Shown: one piece after another, positions 1 to 6,143 of the stretch
How the letters are laid out: every line of letters starts with the position of its first letter
Position numbering within the stretch: position 1 is the stretch's first letter
Source: an uncultured Clostridia bacterium
GTDB taxonomy: Bacteria > Bacillota > Clostridia > Monoglobales > Firm-18
Reading direction: 5' to 3'
Length of the DNA stretch: 6,318 bases
NCBI GenBank assembly: GCA_937914775.1
Contig: CALDNB010000264.1
Coordinates: 1-6,318, forward strand
Position numbers and translations under genes: made by a program
The notes under the pieces: model-generated
The model's database searches: none
What the model was told of the DNA's origin: nothing
Seen by the model: only the letters and a program-made list of their open reading frames with translations

Positions 1-171
1 TAATTCGATTTTCTGACCATGTTCGTCAGTTCCTGTCTGGAAGAATACATCGAAGCCCTGGCTTCTTTTGTATCTTGCGATTGCGTCTGTTAAAACTATT
101 TCATAAGTATTGCCTATATGAGGCTTTCTTGATGTATATGCAATAGCGGTTGTAATATAATATTTTCCCAT
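1..171 (-). CDS. metG: Methionyl-tRNA synthetase, N-terminal 57 residues (partial)
   Basis: Cytoplasmic class I aminoacyl-tRNA synthetase that charges tRNA-Met with methionine using ATP. Only the start of the Rossmann catalytic domain is present; the gene continues past the left edge. Seen: the opening YYITTAIAY strand, the ATP-binding HIGH-type signature as PHIGN at residues 17-21, the stretch DAIARYKRSQGFDVFF, and the family-typical TGTDEHGQKIE at 46-56. HIGN instead of HIGH is, from memory, common in clostridial MetRS. The start is ATG at 171-169, preceded by GAAAGGA (187-181) with 9 bases between, and no upstream in-frame extension is needed. It lies 63 bases after rqcH on the same strand but has its own promoter. 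The leader is only about 25 nt, so there is no room for a T-box. Whether the C-terminal tRNA-binding domain is present cannot be seen. Confidence 0.95.
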   Translation of the reverse strand, partial: MGKYYITTAIAYTSRKPHIGNTYEIVLTDAIARYKRSQGFDVFFQTGTDEHGQKIEL

Positions 172-202
172 TGTATCTCGTCCTTTCGTAAACATTATTA
201 CT

Positions 203-231
203 ATTTTATCACAAAAATATATATTTGGCAA
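203..231 (-). promoter_or_regulatory. Predicted sigma-A-type promoter of metG
   Basis: Read on the minus strand: -35 TTGCCA (231-226), a 17-base spacer, and -10 TAAAAT (208-203) preceded by TGA, giving an extended -10. Each hexamer matches the consensus at five of six positions. The predicted transcription start is near 196, about 25 bases before the metG ATG. The -35 begins only 3 bases past the rqcH stop codon, and I see no GC-containing terminator between rqcH and this promoter, so some read-through from rqcH into metG is likely. Inferred from sequence only. Confidence 0.65.
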
Positions 232-234
232 ACT

Positions 235-1938
235 TTATTTTTCTGGTTTTACGTTTACTGTGTTGTAATTGTCATAAATCACCATTCCGGGTTTTGCACC
301 CCTCGGTTTTTTTACGTTTTTAACAGCCGTGAAATCAACAGGCACGTTGGCGGAATTACGGGCTTTACTGTAATACGCCACTATTTTTGCACCCTTTACT
401 ATTGTATCGTCAGAGGGCATTTCACCGTTTGTTTTGATTATTCCGTGACTGCCGTGTATGTTTTTGGTGTGAAGCCACAAATCATTTCCTCTGGCTAATT
501 TTAAGGTAAGCATATCATTCTGGATATTGTTTTTACCGACCATTAGCACATATCCGTCAATTTCAAACTCCATGGGCTTTGAAACAATCTGTTTCTTTTT
601 GCCCTTGGTATTCTCCTTGTAGTAACCGCCCGATGTAAGTTCGTCTTTTATTTCGTTTACATCTGCTTCCGTTTCTGCACGGGCAAGTTCCTCGGCAACA
701 CTTTCCAGATAATAAAGTTCGTCATTTGCAATTTGCATCTGCTTTTTAGTCATAACCTCAGCGTTTTTGCACTTCTGGTATAAATTATAGTATCTTTGTG
801 CATTTTTTGCAGGGGACAGTTCGGGCTTTAACTCTATTGTTACCGGCTCCATATTGTTGTAAAAGTCTTCAACTGTAACAAAGGTTGCTTTTTCTTCTAT
901 TCTGTGAAGATTTGCAGTTAATAAATCACCGTAAACCTTGTATTTTTCCTTGTCTTTGCACTCCTGCATCTTTTCGTGCTGAATTACCAGTTTTTTTCTG
1001 CACCTTGCTATGTTGTTGTCAACAAATTTTGAAAGCCGTGCAGTTTTTTGTGCCATTCTTTCTTTCTTGTCTTTTTTGGAATAATAACTTTCAATGGCAA
1101 CATTTAAATATTGATGCTTTTCAACAACTGCACCCGCCTCATACTGATTAATTAAAATTCCGCTGAAATCAGAAATCTTGTCATTTTTATAAATAAGACA
1201 GGGTAAAAACTCGTTGCTCTTGATTTTTTGGAAAAATTCATAAAGCCATTCAGGAAAATTCTGCAAGTGCTGTGAATACACGTCGGTAGTACCAAAATAT
1301 CCGTAAACCGCTTCTCTTGCAGACAATGGACCTATCCCTGTAAAACTGTCAACTATAAGTTTGTCAAGCAGTCCGTCTTTTCCGGAAAGCACACTTATTA
1401 TCTCCTTCTCCGTTGCTTCTACCGGATTTAATTTCCCCTGAGACGGAGGGTATTCGTAATCCATTCCTGGCAGCAACTGTCTTACCTTTGATACTGAAAA
1501 ATCAATATGCTTAACGCTTCCCAGAACCTTGTTTTTTGCCGACACAAGAATAATGTTACTGTGCCGTCCCATTATTTCAATTATCAGTCTTTTAACAGAA
1601 ATGTCGCCAAGTTCGTCTTTGCTTTCTATATGAAACTCGACTATCCTTTCAAAATCAGGTTGAACTACGTCAACAACTCTTCCGCTCAAAAGGTGTTTTC
1701 TTAAAAGCATACAAAACATAGGTGCTTTTTCGGGGTTTTCTTTTTGCACAGAAGAAAAGTGAACTCTGGGAGTATTAGAACTTGCGCTCATAACAACTCT
1801 GTTGTTTTGTCCGTTATTTCTTATTATTAAATTTATTTCATCAAATTCGGGTTGCAGAACTTTGTCAATTCTTCCGCCCACTAACTCATTTTTAAGTTCG
1901 TAAGTTATACAGGCGGTTGCAATACCGTCAAATGCCAT
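235..1938 (-). CDS. rqcH: RqcH, NEMF/Rqc2-family ribosome quality control factor (FbpA-like NFACT protein)
   Basis: Bacterial homologue of eukaryotic Rqc2/NEMF, often annotated as fibronectin-binding protein A. In Bacillus subtilis RqcH binds obstructed 50S subunits carrying peptidyl-tRNA, recruits tRNA-Ala and directs C-terminal alanine tailing that marks the stalled peptide for degradation. At 567 residues it is close to the B. subtilis length (about 570). Seen in order: NFACT-N (about 3-275) with MFCMLLRKH at 74-82, MGRHSNIIL at 123-131 and a helix-hairpin-helix-like GIGPLSAREAV at 201-211; a charged, probably coiled-coil middle (about 285-430); then NFACT-R (about 455-555) with VGKNN at 467-471, DLWLHTKNIHGSH at 486-498, and SKARNSANVPVDFT followed by KKPRGAKPGMV. 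The position equivalent to the functional Asp97-Arg98 pair is Glu97-Arg98. ATG at 1938-1936 is preceded by AAAGGA (1953-1948), 9 bases away. The frame is intact. The cytoplasmic role is more likely than adhesion, as no signal peptide is present. Confidence 0.95.
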   Translation of the reverse strand: MAFDGIATACITYELKNELVGGRIDKVLQPEFDEINLIIRNNGQNNRVVMSASSNTPRVHFSSVQKENPEKAPMFCMLLRKHLLSGRVVDVVQPDFERIVEFHIESKDELGDISVKRLIIEIMGRHSNIILVSAKNKVLGSVKHIDFSVSKVRQLLPGMDYEYPPSQGKLNPVEATEKEIISVLSGKDGLLDKLIVDSFTGIGPLSAREAVYGYFGTTDVYSQHLQNFPEWLYEFFQKIKSNEFLPCLIYKNDKISDFSGILINQYEAGAVVEKHQYLNVAIESYYSKKDKKERMAQKTARLSKFVDNNIARCRKKLVIQHEKMQECKDKEKYKVYGDLLTANLHRIEEKATFVTVEDFYNNMEPVTIELKPELSPAKNAQRYYNLYQKCKNAEVMTKKQMQIANDELYYLESVAEELARAETEADVNEIKDELTSGGYYKENTKGKKKQIVSKPMEFEIDGYVLMVGKNNIQNDMLTLKLARGNDLWLHTKNIHGSHGIIKTNGEMPSDDTIVKGAKIVAYYSKARNSANVPVDFTAVKNVKKPRGAKPGMVIYDNYNTVNVKPEK

Positions 1939-1958
1939 AACAATTCTTCCTTTGTCAA

Positions 1959-1986
1959 ATTATATCATTATATTTTACCATAACAA
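1959..1986 (-). promoter_or_regulatory. Predicted sigma-A-type promoter of rqcH
   Basis: Minus strand: -35 TTGTTA (1986-1981), a 16-base spacer, and a perfect -10 TATAAT (1964-1959) preceded by TGA (extended -10). A second TATAAT copy sits 8 bases upstream (1972-1967) but lacks a good -35. With the proximal -10, the transcript would start around 1952, at the ribosome binding site, leaving a leader of about 14 bases. The distal -10 would give a more comfortable leader of about 22 bases. The promoter directly abuts the terminator of the SLH gene, which supports rqcH being transcribed separately. Confidence 0.6.
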
Positions 1987-1989
1987 ACG

Positions 1990-2020
1990 AAAAAAGTAAA
2001 GCGATGTTCATCACTTTACT
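1990..2020 (-). terminator. Intrinsic terminator of the SLH gene
   Basis: On the minus strand AGTAAAGTGAT pairs with ATCGCTTTACT (an 11-bp stem with one G-U pair, loop GAAC) and runs into six T residues (1995-1990). The G-U pair becomes a C-A mismatch on the opposite strand, so the hairpin is better formed in the minus-strand RNA. The 5' arm contains the last two codons of the SLH gene and its tandem TGA TGA stops, so the terminator overlaps the coding end. It separates the SLH gene from rqcH. Confidence 0.75.
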
Positions 2021-2628
2021 GTTTTTAAAATAAATTCACTTGCCGTTGCTCTGTTGATTTTTACATACGGTCTTACAGTACCGTCTTCATACCCTTTTAA
2101 TATCCCTGCTTTTGTAAGATTGCTTACTGCCTGTTCTCCCCATTTGGGAACTAAATACATATCGTTATATTTTGCTTTTTCATCCGAGTTGCAATTAATT
2201 ACTTTATCAATAATTTTTATTATTTCTATTCTTGTCAGCACGTCATAAGGTCTTAAGTAAAGTTTGTCATATTCTAAGTTTCCGTCTATAAGCCCCTCGC
2301 TGTATGCAGTCAGAATATAGTTTTTGGCATACTCAGGTACCAAGTCGAAATCTTCAAAGGGTACTTTAACATCTGTTTTTATATCAAGGTTTAAAGCACT
2401 AACAAGCATAATTAAAAACTCTGTTCTTGTCAATGTTTCGTCGGGATTAAAATAATAGTTATCGTTTATTTTAGTGCCTACAAATATGTCTTTTTCCGCA
2501 AGTGTTACTGCCGACTCTTCAGCCCAGTGGTCAGTCATATCCACATAGGCAAATTTTGCAGTTTTATCGGCATTTACAGAAACAGATAATGCAAGGCAAA
2601 GTATTATTAAAATTATGGTTTTCTTCAT
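2011..2628 (-). CDS. Secreted protein consisting of three S-layer homology (SLH) repeats
   Basis: SLH repeats normally anchor Gram-positive surface proteins non-covalently to pyruvylated secondary cell wall polymer. This 205-residue protein has a signal peptide (Lys2-Lys3, hydrophobic 5-18, likely cleavage after VNA at 18-20) and then three repeats filling the mature chain: about 25-80 (DMTDHWAEESAV, ending PDETLTRTEF), 89-145 (FEDFDLVPEYAKNYI, ending LTRIEI) and 153-205 (YNDMYLVPKWGEQAV, ending INRATASEF). The TRxE signature is kept in repeats 1 and 2; repeat 3 reads NRAT. No catalytic or other domain is visible, so it may be a small surface-bound protein, an S-layer accessory factor, or what is left of a larger one; the function is unknown. 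Cys11 lies inside the signal peptide and is not a proper lipobox. ATG at 2628-2626 follows the GGGTGAT ribosome binding site, which lies within the hairpin at 2632-2677. An own promoter is not obvious. The intrinsic terminator overlaps its stop. Confidence 0.85.
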   Translation of the reverse strand: MKKTIILIILCLALSVSVNADKTAKFAYVDMTDHWAEESAVTLAEKDIFVGTKINDNYYFNPDETLTRTEFLIMLVSALNLDIKTDVKVPFEDFDLVPEYAKNYILTAYSEGLIDGNLEYDKLYLRPYDVLTRIEIIKIIDKVINCNSDEKAKYNDMYLVPKWGEQAVSNLTKAGILKGYEDGTVRPYVKINRATASEFILKTVK

Positions 2629-2677
2629 AAAAATATCACCCTTTTACAAAATTAGTCTTTGTTTTAAGGGTGATATT
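2629..2677 (-). terminator. Perfect 12-bp inverted repeat: probable lacZ terminator overlapping the SLH gene ribosome binding site
   Basis: The arms AATATCACCCTT (2632-2643) and AAGGGTGATATT (2666-2677) are perfect inverted repeats. Inside them ACAAA (2646-2650) can pair with TTTGT (2658-2662) around a 7-base loop. On the minus strand the hairpin begins 24 bases past the lacZ stop and ends in five T residues (2633-2629), two of which also belong to the stem, matching an intrinsic terminator. The same 3' arm supplies GGGTGAT, which matches the GGTGAT part of the Shine-Dalgarno consensus, 6 bases before the SLH ATG. It could therefore terminate lacZ, hide the ribosome binding site in read-through RNA, or both. 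The function is inferred. Confidence 0.6.
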
Positions 2678-2700
2678 ATTCTTTATAAAATTTTGATTTT

Positions 2701-5700
2701 TTACCAGATTTTATAAATTTCAGATGGCTTGATTTTGCCTTTTACCGGCTTTAATCTTATTGTGTAAGAAAAATCCTCCGGCACTACTCTGTACTGTGGT
2801 AATACATCAGGTCCGCAACTGTTACTGCCAAGTCCTGAAACTTTGTAATCAACGTTAAGCACCGTTTCATCAATATACTGTAACTCGTTTGTGTGTCTTG
2901 CTTCTTGCAATGCTTCGTCAGTATATTTGTGAACACTTACATTTACTAATCTGTCAGCATCAATATATAAGCCAACACCGTCATCATCAGTCAGTGTCGC
3001 CCATCTTACTCCGCCTTTGTTACCGTTTTCCTGAGGTCTTATATATTCTTCATGTTGCTCGGCAACTGTACCGCAGTAATTACCTACTATAGCATACTCC
3101 TCTTTGTCGGGATAATTCTCTTTAGGACCTTTTCCGTACCATGCGAAATTATCCTGACCTTTTTTAAGTACCATTTGTAAACCAAGTTTCGGTACTCTTG
3201 TAAAGGGCTCACTCTCAGTACACATTTTATTGTATTTTGCATCGGTTTTTAATCTTAACTCTCCGTTTGCAAATACCGTGTATGTGTATTTCAAATCAAA
3301 TATTTTATAATATGTGGGTGCCCCGAAGTACGCCTCAACTACTATTTCCGCCTGGTTTTCCTTTGCACTTACAAGGGTTGTACTTTTCACATACTGCTTC
3401 ATTTTGTCAAGACGCCATTTTGTCCACTCTGTTTCAGCCCTTAAATTAAAATGTGAAAAATCGCAGTCGTTATCAGTATAAGCCCATGTCATATTAAACT
3501 TAGGCCCCTGTGACAAAACTTCTGTACCGCCAATATTTACGCTTGAAACAGTACCTTTTATTTTATCAAATATGTATGTTACCAAACCATTTGAAACGGT
3601 AATATCAAATTCGTTATCACAAACGTCTAATTTGCCCGTAACAAAATTGGGTAAGCGATTAACCTGTATGGGAAGTTTTATCTGATCGTATGCCAGTATG
3701 TGTCCTTTTTCCGCCCACAAGGTATCCTCTTTTAAACTGAATGTAAAGTTAACAAAGTACTCACAGTTGTCCTTTAATAATTCCTTGTTAAAAGGTACCG
3801 TAATGTCTTTACTCTGGTGCGGTGCAACAGTAATATCTGTTAACATTCCCTCTTCCACACAATCACCGTCGCAGATAAGTTCCCATCTGCCCGAAAGACC
3901 TGATAAATCGTCAAAGTCAAATTTATTTGTAAGTGTTACAACTCCCTTTAATACATCTTTGTCAGTAATGTTTACAGGCTGAATTACTTTTTTAAGTTCC
4001 AGAAGTCCCGTATGGGGCTCTCTGTCAGGAGTGCAAAGTCCGTCACAACAGAAAATACCGTCATTTAGTTTGTCCCCGTAGTCACCACCGTATTTAAATA
4101 CCTGCTCTCCGTTTTCGTATTCTCTCATACCGTGGTCTGCCCATTCCCATACGCAACCGCCGCAAATTCTGTCGTACTTATAAAATACATCCCAGTAATC
4201 TTTTAATGAGCCGGGGCCGTTACCCATAGCGTGAGCATACTCACACTGGAAGAAAGGACGCGGGTCGTTTTCTCTTTCCCCTACTTCTATACAGTATTCA
4301 ACTCTTGCGTACATTCTTGAATATACATCTACATAATCGTCTTCAGCCGCACCCTCATAATGTATGGGCAATTTAGCGCCGTTGTCCTTTAACCACTTTG
4401 CCATTGCTCTGTGATTTACTCCGCTGCTTGACTCGTTGCCTAAAGACCACATTATAATTGACGGATGATTTCTGTCACGTTTATACATTCGCTCAACTCT
4501 GTCAATAAATGCCTTTTCCCATTTGGGGTCGTTGCTTATTCCGTAACCGCCGTGAACTTTGTACCAGCCCTCTTCAGGGAATGCAAATCCGTGTGTTTCA
4601 AGGTCCGCCTCGTCAATTACATACATACCGTATATGTCGCATAAATCGAGAAGATACGGGTCAGGGGGATAGTGTGATGTTCTTATTGCATTAATGTTAT
4701 GTCTTTTCATAACAATAATATCTTTTAACATATCCTCCCTTGACACAGCGTACCCTTTATCAGGATGTGTGTCGTGTCTGTTAACACCCTTTATTTTAAT
4801 CTGTTTTCCGTTAACAGTTAAGACCGAATTTTTTATTTCAACCTTTTTAAAGCCTGTGTTTATTCTGTACTGCTCCAAAACTTTACCGTCTTTTACTACA
4901 CTTGCAACAACTGTATAAAGATTTGGGAATTCTGCACTCCAGAGTTTTGCGTCATTTACGTTGAAACTTACTTGCTTTCCGTTTTTTGTATCAAGTAAAG
5001 TTTCTCCGTCGTAAAGGCATACAGAAACATCACTATCACCCGTTACGTTTACATCTATTGTGCCGTTTTTATAATTCTCATCTAAATCGGTGTCTACTGT
5101 AATATCAAATATCCCGTCTTTTTCCTTTGCAAGTAAATATACGTCACGGAATATACCGTTTAGTTTAAACATATCCTGCATTTCCATATATGTAGAATAG
5201 CACCACTGGTAAACCTTAACAGAAAGTGTGTTTACTCCGTCTTTTAAATAGTCGGTAATATCAAATTCAGAAGGCAGGTGACTACCCTGGCTAAAGCCGA
5301 TTTCCGTTCCGTTTATCCACAAATGAAATGCACTGCATACGCCGTCAAAAACCAGAACTATCTGTTTTGACGCCCATTCGTCAGGCACCGTAAACTCTGT
5401 TTTGTAGCAACCACAGGCGTTTTCGTAAGGCACTTCAGGTGGAGTTAAAGTAAATGGCAGATTCATATTTAAATAATTCTTAACTCCGTAGCCGAAAAAC
5501 TGCCAGCAACCGGGAACCGGAATAGTGTCCCAGTCTGTTAAATCATAGCCGTCATTCTGGAAATTCTTCGGTGAGTACGCCTCGATTTCGCTGTACTTAA
5601 ACTTCCAGTTTCCGCTTAACAATCTACAAAAGGAAGAACTGTCTTTTTCTCCCTCCATACGGGGAATTAAAGTTGTATGTGGTGATAGTCTTCCCCTTCC

Positions 5701-5742
5701 TAACACCTCTAAATTTTGCCAGTCCGGTAACTTGTTTTTCAT
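2701..5742 (-). CDS. lacZ: Beta-galactosidase, glycoside hydrolase family 2, LacZ type
   Basis: Hydrolyses terminal beta-D-galactosides such as lactose; without a signal peptide it should act in the cytoplasm, so the substrate must be imported by a transporter not in this window. At 1013 residues it is near E. coli LacZ length (1024). Domains: GH2 sugar-binding (about 40-205, with MQDMFKLNGIFRDVYLL), immunoglobulin-like linker (about 207-300), TIM barrel (about 302-590), a beta domain (about 595-690) and the beta-galactosidase small-chain domain (about 710-1000). Catalytic motifs by homology to E. coli: acid/base Glu437 in WSLGNES, nucleophile Glu501 in CEYAHAMGN, also RTSHYP, DEADLETHG, RDRNHPS, MYARV and VWEWADHG. 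The E. coli Trp999 position appears to be Cys976 (GSNSCGP), and Asn604 corresponds to Asp567. ATG at 5742-5740 was chosen over an in-frame GTG at 5751-5749 because that GTG is part of the ribosome binding site. The frame is intact. There are no adjacent sugar genes; the next gene downstream is the SLH protein, after a probable terminator. Confidence 0.96.
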   Translation of the reverse strand: MKNKLPDWQNLEVLGRGRLSPHTTLIPRMEGEKDSSSFCRLLSGNWKFKYSEIEAYSPKNFQNDGYDLTDWDTIPVPGCWQFFGYGVKNYLNMNLPFTLTPPEVPYENACGCYKTEFTVPDEWASKQIVLVFDGVCSAFHLWINGTEIGFSQGSHLPSEFDITDYLKDGVNTLSVKVYQWCYSTYMEMQDMFKLNGIFRDVYLLAKEKDGIFDITVDTDLDENYKNGTIDVNVTGDSDVSVCLYDGETLLDTKNGKQVSFNVNDAKLWSAEFPNLYTVVASVVKDGKVLEQYRINTGFKKVEIKNSVLTVNGKQIKIKGVNRHDTHPDKGYAVSREDMLKDIIVMKRHNINAIRTSHYPPDPYLLDLCDIYGMYVIDEADLETHGFAFPEEGWYKVHGGYGISNDPKWEKAFIDRVERMYKRDRNHPSIIMWSLGNESSSGVNHRAMAKWLKDNGAKLPIHYEGAAEDDYVDVYSRMYARVEYCIEVGERENDPRPFFQCEYAHAMGNGPGSLKDYWDVFYKYDRICGGCVWEWADHGMREYENGEQVFKYGGDYGDKLNDGIFCCDGLCTPDREPHTGLLELKKVIQPVNITDKDVLKGVVTLTNKFDFDDLSGLSGRWELICDGDCVEEGMLTDITVAPHQSKDITVPFNKELLKDNCEYFVNFTFSLKEDTLWAEKGHILAYDQIKLPIQVNRLPNFVTGKLDVCDNEFDITVSNGLVTYIFDKIKGTVSSVNIGGTEVLSQGPKFNMTWAYTDNDCDFSHFNLRAETEWTKWRLDKMKQYVKSTTLVSAKENQAEIVVEAYFGAPTYYKIFDLKYTYTVFANGELRLKTDAKYNKMCTESEPFTRVPKLGLQMVLKKGQDNFAWYGKGPKENYPDKEEYAIVGNYCGTVAEQHEEYIRPQENGNKGGVRWATLTDDDGVGLYIDADRLVNVSVHKYTDEALQEARHTNELQYIDETVLNVDYKVSGLGSNSCGPDVLPQYRVVPEDFSYTIRLKPVKGKIKPSEIYKIW

Positions 5743-5748
5743 AATCCA

Positions 5749-5756
5749 CACCTCTT
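5749..5756 (-). promoter_or_regulatory. Ribosome binding site that sets the lacZ start
   Basis: Minus strand AAGAGGTG (5756-5749) lies 6 bases before the ATG at 5742. GAGGTG matches the anti-Shine-Dalgarno complement. An alternative in-frame GTG codon (5751-5749) forms the last three bases of this site and so could not itself be the start with this site. This shortens the longest open frame by three residues. Confidence 0.8.
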
Positions 5757-5763
5757 AAAACGG

Positions 5764-5792
5764 ATAATAACACATTTAAAAATTAAAAGCAA
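5764..5792 (-). promoter_or_regulatory. Predicted promoter of lacZ
   Basis: Minus strand: weak -35 TTGCTT (5792-5787), a 17-base spacer, and -10 TATTAT (5769-5764) preceded by TGT (extended -10). The predicted start is near 5757, giving a leader of only about 15 bases that begins at the ribosome binding site. A poor -35 with a good extended -10 fits a promoter that may depend on an activator, but I see no convincing catabolite-response (cre) site nearby. Confidence 0.55.
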
Positions 5793-5810
5793 TATTTTTT
5801 TAGATATCTA

Positions 5811-5839
5811 TTGTTTTTTTTTTACTTTTGTGGTATAAT
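5811..5839 (+). promoter_or_regulatory. Predicted promoter of the SRP RNA (and dnaX)
   Basis: -35 TTGTTT (5811-5816), a 17-base spacer that is mostly T-tract, and a perfect -10 TATAAT (5834-5839) preceded by TGG (extended -10). The predicted start is at about 5846, one base before the 5' strand of the closing helix of the SRP RNA, which independently supports the assignment. AT-rich tracts upstream could act as an UP element for this highly expressed RNA. Confidence 0.75.
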
Positions 5840-5845
5840 AATTGC

Positions 5846-6118
5846 AACCGTACTAACCGGGGTTGTAGCGGCACCCTGTACCCATAATCCGCTATAATGG
5901 GGGTGAATGCTTAATTGAGGATTGTTCATATTTTTGTTGAGCAGCATCTAAGCGTGTTGAGAAGTCGGTCCTGTGCAACAAAGTGCTGTGAACCTCGTCA
6001 GGTCAGTGATGAAGCAGCGATAAGCAGAATGTCTTTCGTGTGCCGCAGGAGTGCCGGTTTTGAGCGTTTACTGCTGAGTTCGCAATGATGTGGCTTTTCG
6101 ATTTTAAGCCGTACGGTA
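5846..6118 (+). ncRNA. ffs: Signal recognition particle RNA, large Bacillus/Clostridium type with Alu domain
   Basis: RNA scaffold of the signal recognition particle; with Ffh it targets nascent membrane and secreted proteins to the translocon. It is about 270 nt, like B. subtilis scRNA (gene also called scr). Seen: terminal helix ACCGTAC (5847-5853) with GTACGGT (6111-6117). The Alu domain has GTAGCGG (5865-5871), CCTGTACCC (5875-5883) and AATCCGCT (5886-5893), where helix CCCAT/ATGGG (5881-5885/5897-5901) presents a loop CCGCTA that can pair with TAGCGG (5866-5871), the known Alu loop-loop contact. In the long central helix, TCCTG (5969-5973) pairs with CAGGA (6046-6050) and AGCAG (5940-5944) with CTGCT (6071-6075). 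The Ffh-binding helix 8 is at about 5996-6020: GTCAGGTC, a GTGA GNRA-type tetraloop (6006-6009), then GAAGCAGC. A run of five T (6119-6123) follows the closing helix. dnaX comes 26 bases later, the same order as in B. subtilis. Exact ends are inferred to within a few bases. Confidence 0.93.
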
Positions 6119-6143
6119 TTTTTATATGATAGGAGTAACAATT

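Noticed and set aside
215..226. AT-only palindrome AAATATATATTT after rqcH as a terminator or operator
   Set aside because: It has no GC pairs, no loop, and falls in the spacer of the predicted metG promoter; it is most simply AT-rich spacer sequence.
885..1151. Plus-strand open frame of 88 codons inside rqcH, with similar shorter ones inside rqcH, the SLH gene and lacZ
   Set aside because: They are antisense shadows of well-conserved genes, with unusual Cys/His/Phe-rich composition and no ribosome binding site that I could support.
2594..2599. Cys11 of the SLH protein as a lipoprotein lipobox cysteine
   Set aside because: The preceding residues are Ile-Ile-Leu, with no Gly/Ala at -1, and the hydrophobic segment continues past the Cys to a good signal peptidase I site after residue 20.
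5749..5751. GTG as the lacZ start, adding three residues
   Set aside because: The codon is part of the AAGAGGTG ribosome binding site for the ATG at 5742, and no other site lies upstream at a suitable distance.
6102..6130. Possible dnaX promoter with -10 TATGAT (6125-6130)
   Set aside because: The -35 position reads TTTTAA, and a start about 7 bases downstream would remove the dnaX ribosome binding site from the RNA.
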